7,088 nucleotides of DNA from Parachlamydiaceae bacterium. GTDB lineage: Bacteria; Chlamydiota; Chlamydiia; Chlamydiales; Parachlamydiaceae. The translations under genes and the position numbers were made by a program. The stretch is from the NCBI GenBank assembly GCA_030679615.1, contig JAUXSJ010000069.1:1-7088 (forward strand), in the 5' to 3' direction. The notes under the pieces were generated by a model, which was not told the DNA's origin, did no database searches, and saw only the letters and a list, made by a program, of their open reading frames with translations. Shown one piece after another: positions 5,031 through 7,088 of the stretch. The stretch's first letter is position 1, and each line of letters starts with the position of its first letter.

Positions 5031-7046
5031 ATGGAAATGCGTGTCTTAGGTGATTATAATATCATAAAACCGATAGGTCAAGGTCCATTAGGAGCAGTGT
5101 TCTTGGCTGAGCATCGATTTATGAAAAGACAGTATGCCTTAAAAGTCCTTCCAGAGGAACTAGCCTCAGATCGTGGATTTATTCAACGTTTTGAAGAAGA
5201 AGTTAGTCTGCTTGCTTCACTCGATCACCCCAATATTGTTAAAATTTATAATATTTCTTTCTCAAATGGACAATATTTTATTGTTACAGATTGTATTGTC
5301 GATGAATTAGGGGAAACAACAAATTTAGCTCAGTATGTGATGGGTTTAGGTAGACCCTTAGAAGAAGATGAACTTTTTTACATCCTAAAAAAAGTTGCGG
5401 ATGCACTTGATTATGCTCATAGTAAGAAAATTGGCCAACGTTTGATGGTTCATCGTTGTTTGAAATTAAATAATATTTTAGTTGGAAAGAAAGGGCAAGG
5501 AATCGATATCCATCTATCTGACTTTGGTCTTTCTAGAATCATTGGAACAGGTGCTGTATTAACGAGAACTTATAAAAATGTAGCAGAAGCTTTGAATATC
5601 GGACTCAATCAGATCTCTTTAAAAGCTGGTCAAGATTTTTATTCCAATCCTCCGCTCGATCAACAAAAGTTGATCCCTTTGCATACATCATTTTTACAAA
5701 ATTATGCTTTTTTCTCCCCGGAGCAAAAGAGATTAGATTCTCCTTATCTAATTGATTACAAATCAGACATATATGCTTTTGGTGTATTAGTATATTTTTT
5801 ATTAATGAACGAGCTTCCTGAAGGAATGTTTGAAATGCCTTCGATTCGTAAACGATTGAAGTATAATTGGGATCAATTAATTTCTCAGTGTTTGCAACAT
5901 AATCCTGAAAAAAGACCACAATCTATTTTAGAGGCTTTGAATGACATTTGTATAGATAAAAAAGTCCCTCAACAAACTTATCAACCAACAATACGTACTG
6001 ATGAAATTAAAATTGAGGAAGTCGTTAAAGAGTCATTAGCAAAAATCGATGAAAATCAAGAAATGATACCATTAAGTATTGAAATAACTAAAAATGAACC
6101 TGTTCATGTTACTGAAGTTTCTGTTGGTAAAGAAACAATTGAAAGCCAGGAGCAGAAAGAAGAGCATGTTTCAATAGAAACAGTTTCTTTAAAACCTGTT
6201 TTATTAAAACCACAGCTTGATCGTCCTCAAACAGATATGGATCCGGGTGCCATTTTTCAGATTAATTCGTCAGTAAAAACCTATCAACCTGAACCAAAAG
6301 AAATTGCAAATATTAAACCCTTGTTGACTGATATGGTGATTATTGAAGGGGGAACATTTTTTCAAGGTAGCCAAGATGGAAATCGAGATGAAATGCCAAA
6401 GCATTCTATTACTTTAGAAAGTTATGCCATTGACATACACCCAGTTACAAATGAACAATTTGTTAGATTTTTAGAAGTCATGGGCGGTGAAAAAGACACT
6501 CACCATAATGATATTATTCGATTAAGAGATTCACGCATTAAAAGAAGTGGTGGAAAATTAAATATTGAATCTGGGTACAACAAGCATCCAGTTGTTGGAG
6601 TTACTTGGTATGGTGCGGTGGCTTATGCAAAATGGGTAGGGAAAAGATTGCCCACGGAAGCAGAGTGGGAAATTGCAGCTAGAGGTGGTTCAGAAAATTT
6701 ATTTTATCCAACAGGAAGTGAAATTGAAAAAAATCAGGCAAATTTTTTCAGTTCTGATACAACAGCTGTCATGAGTTATGCTGCAAATAGCTATGGTTTA
6801 TATGATATGGCTGGAAATGTATATGAATGGTGCCATGATTGGTATGGATATAATTACTATGAAATTTCTGTTCAGGAACCTAATAATCCTCAGGGGCCAT
6901 TACAAGGTGTGTATCGTGTGCTTAGAGGAGGTTGCTGGAAAAGCTTGAAAGAGGATTTACGTTGTTCTCGTCGACATCGAAATAATCCAGGAACAGTGAA
7001 TGGGACTTATGGGTTTCGTTGTGCCGCAGGTGCTCAAGTATCTTGA
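5031..7046 (+). CDS. pkn1: Pkn1-like Ser/Thr kinase-fold protein with C-terminal FGE/SUMF1 domain; likely pseudokinase
   Basis: The 671-residue protein has a Hanks-type kinase domain (about 8-305), a Glu/Lys-rich linker (306-425) and an FGE-sulfatase (SUMF1) domain (433-668), the layout of chlamydial Pkn1. Kinase motifs seen: Gly loop GQGPLG (16-21), ALK with K38, helix C E57, DFG (164-166), SPE (229-231), helix F D246 and R295. The catalytic loop, however, is HRCLKLNNIL (141-150): C143 replaces the proton-accepting Asp, while K145 and N148 remain. About 62 residues separate DFG from SPE, roughly double the norm. In the FGE domain, GGTFFQGS, PVTNEQFVRF, RLPTEAEWEIAARGG, LYDMAGNVYEW, RGGCW and YGFRCA are typical. 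The cysteines of active FGE in GGS-(W/Y)-x-C-x4-C are replaced by S638 and L643, although C635 and C645 lie close. ATP binding may persist; classical kinase and FGE activity are doubtful. No membrane segment or signal peptide is visible, so it is cytosolic or exported by a leaderless route. It is transcribed divergently from yidC. The architecture call is firm; orthology to Pkn1 and lack of activity are inferences. Confidence 0.88.
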   Translation: MEMRVLGDYNIIKPIGQGPLGAVFLAEHRFMKRQYALKVLPEELASDRGFIQRFEEEVSLLASLDHPNIVKIYNISFSNGQYFIVTDCIVDELGETTNLAQYVMGLGRPLEEDELFYILKKVADALDYAHSKKIGQRLMVHRCLKLNNILVGKKGQGIDIHLSDFGLSRIIGTGAVLTRTYKNVAEALNIGLNQISLKAGQDFYSNPPLDQQKLIPLHTSFLQNYAFFSPEQKRLDSPYLIDYKSDIYAFGVLVYFLLMNELPEGMFEMPSIRKRLKYNWDQLISQCLQHNPEKRPQSILEALNDICIDKKVPQQTYQPTIRTDEIKIEEVVKESLAKIDENQEMIPLSIEITKNEPVHVTEVSVGKETIESQEQKEEHVSIETVSLKPVLLKPQLDRPQTDMDPGAIFQINSSVKTYQPEPKEIANIKPLLTDMVIIEGGTFFQGSQDGNRDEMPKHSITLESYAIDIHPVTNEQFVRFLEVMGGEKDTHHNDIIRLRDSRIKRSGGKLNIESGYNKHPVVGVTWYGAVAYAKWVGKRLPTEAEWEIAARGGSENLFYPTGSEIEKNQANFFSSDTTAVMSYAANSYGLYDMAGNVYEWCHDWYGYNYYEISVQEPNNPQGPLQGVYRVLRGGCWKSLKEDLRCSRRHRNNPGTVNGTYGFRCAAGAQVS

Positions 7047-7061
7047 AATTTAAGGTCATTA

Positions 7062-7088
7062 GGGACGTCAGAGACAGCAAAGACGTCA
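7062..7088. repeat. Degenerate 9-bp array, three units, cut by the window end
   Basis: GGGACGTCA (7062-7070), GAGACAGCA (7071-7079) and AAGACGTCA (7080-7088) stack as three 9-bp units with invariant GAC at unit positions 3-5 and CA at 8-9. The first unit shares GGGAC with the minus-strand unit GGGACTCAA of the array at 22-120 and has the same period. It begins 15 nt after the kinase stop codon. Only three units are visible, so it is less certain than the left-hand array. Confidence 0.5.

Noticed and set aside
5605..5919. Minus-strand open frame of 104 codons inside the kinase gene
   Set aside because: It is the antisense of a region with clear kinase motifs (SPE, helix F, conserved Arg), with no independent support.
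6880..7088. Diversity-generating retroelement target: a C-type-lectin-like FGE domain at a gene 3' end followed by repeats
   Set aside because: No reverse transcriptase, template repeat or near-copy of the 3' end is in the window, and the end of the gene is not notably enriched in AAY codons. The domain alone is common outside such systems.

Overview
The window reads as a piece of chromosome from an AT-rich chlamydia-like bacterium (order Chlamydiales, most likely an amoeba symbiont of the Parachlamydiaceae/Protochlamydia type). Three things point there: dnaA lies directly downstream of yidC, as in Chlamydia (the dnaA1-yidC pair); a long YidC insertase is present; and there is a Pkn1-like protein joining a Ser/Thr kinase domain to a C-terminal formylglycine-generating-enzyme (FGE/SUMF1) domain, an architecture known from chlamydial Pkn1. 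The assignment rests on recognition of protein features and gene order, not on a database search.

Layout. Bases 22-120 hold a 9-bp minisatellite of 11 units in perfect phase. A 390-residue protein of unknown function follows on the minus strand (134-1306), preceded in its own direction by a short, very AT-rich leader carrying several GTTA/TAAC dyads (1307-1355). Upstream of that, also on the minus strand, come dnaA (1414-2772) and yidC (2790-4775), 17 bp apart and probably one transcription unit with yidC first. A 255-bp divergent intergenic region (4776-5030) carries a candidate extended -10 promoter for yidC, a TATAAT box for the kinase gene and an imperfect inverted repeat. The plus-strand kinase gene fills 5031-7046. 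The window closes with what looks like the start of a second, degenerate 9-bp GAC-containing array (7062-7088).

How the parts relate. dnaA and yidC are housekeeping genes (replication initiation, membrane protein insertion) whose linkage is conserved. The unknown 390-residue protein is a lineage-specific candidate, possibly exported. The most unusual gene is the kinase-FGE fusion. Its HRD catalytic Asp is a Cys (HRC), its activation segment is about twice the usual length, and its FGE domain lacks both catalytic cysteines at the expected positions. It therefore looks like a pair of retired enzyme folds reused for binding or signalling. The second point of note is that a period-9 GAC array follows the stop codon of both outward-ending genes within about 15 nt, in the same orientation relative to each gene; the first is GGG-rich enough to match a G-quadruplex motif on the mRNA-like strand.
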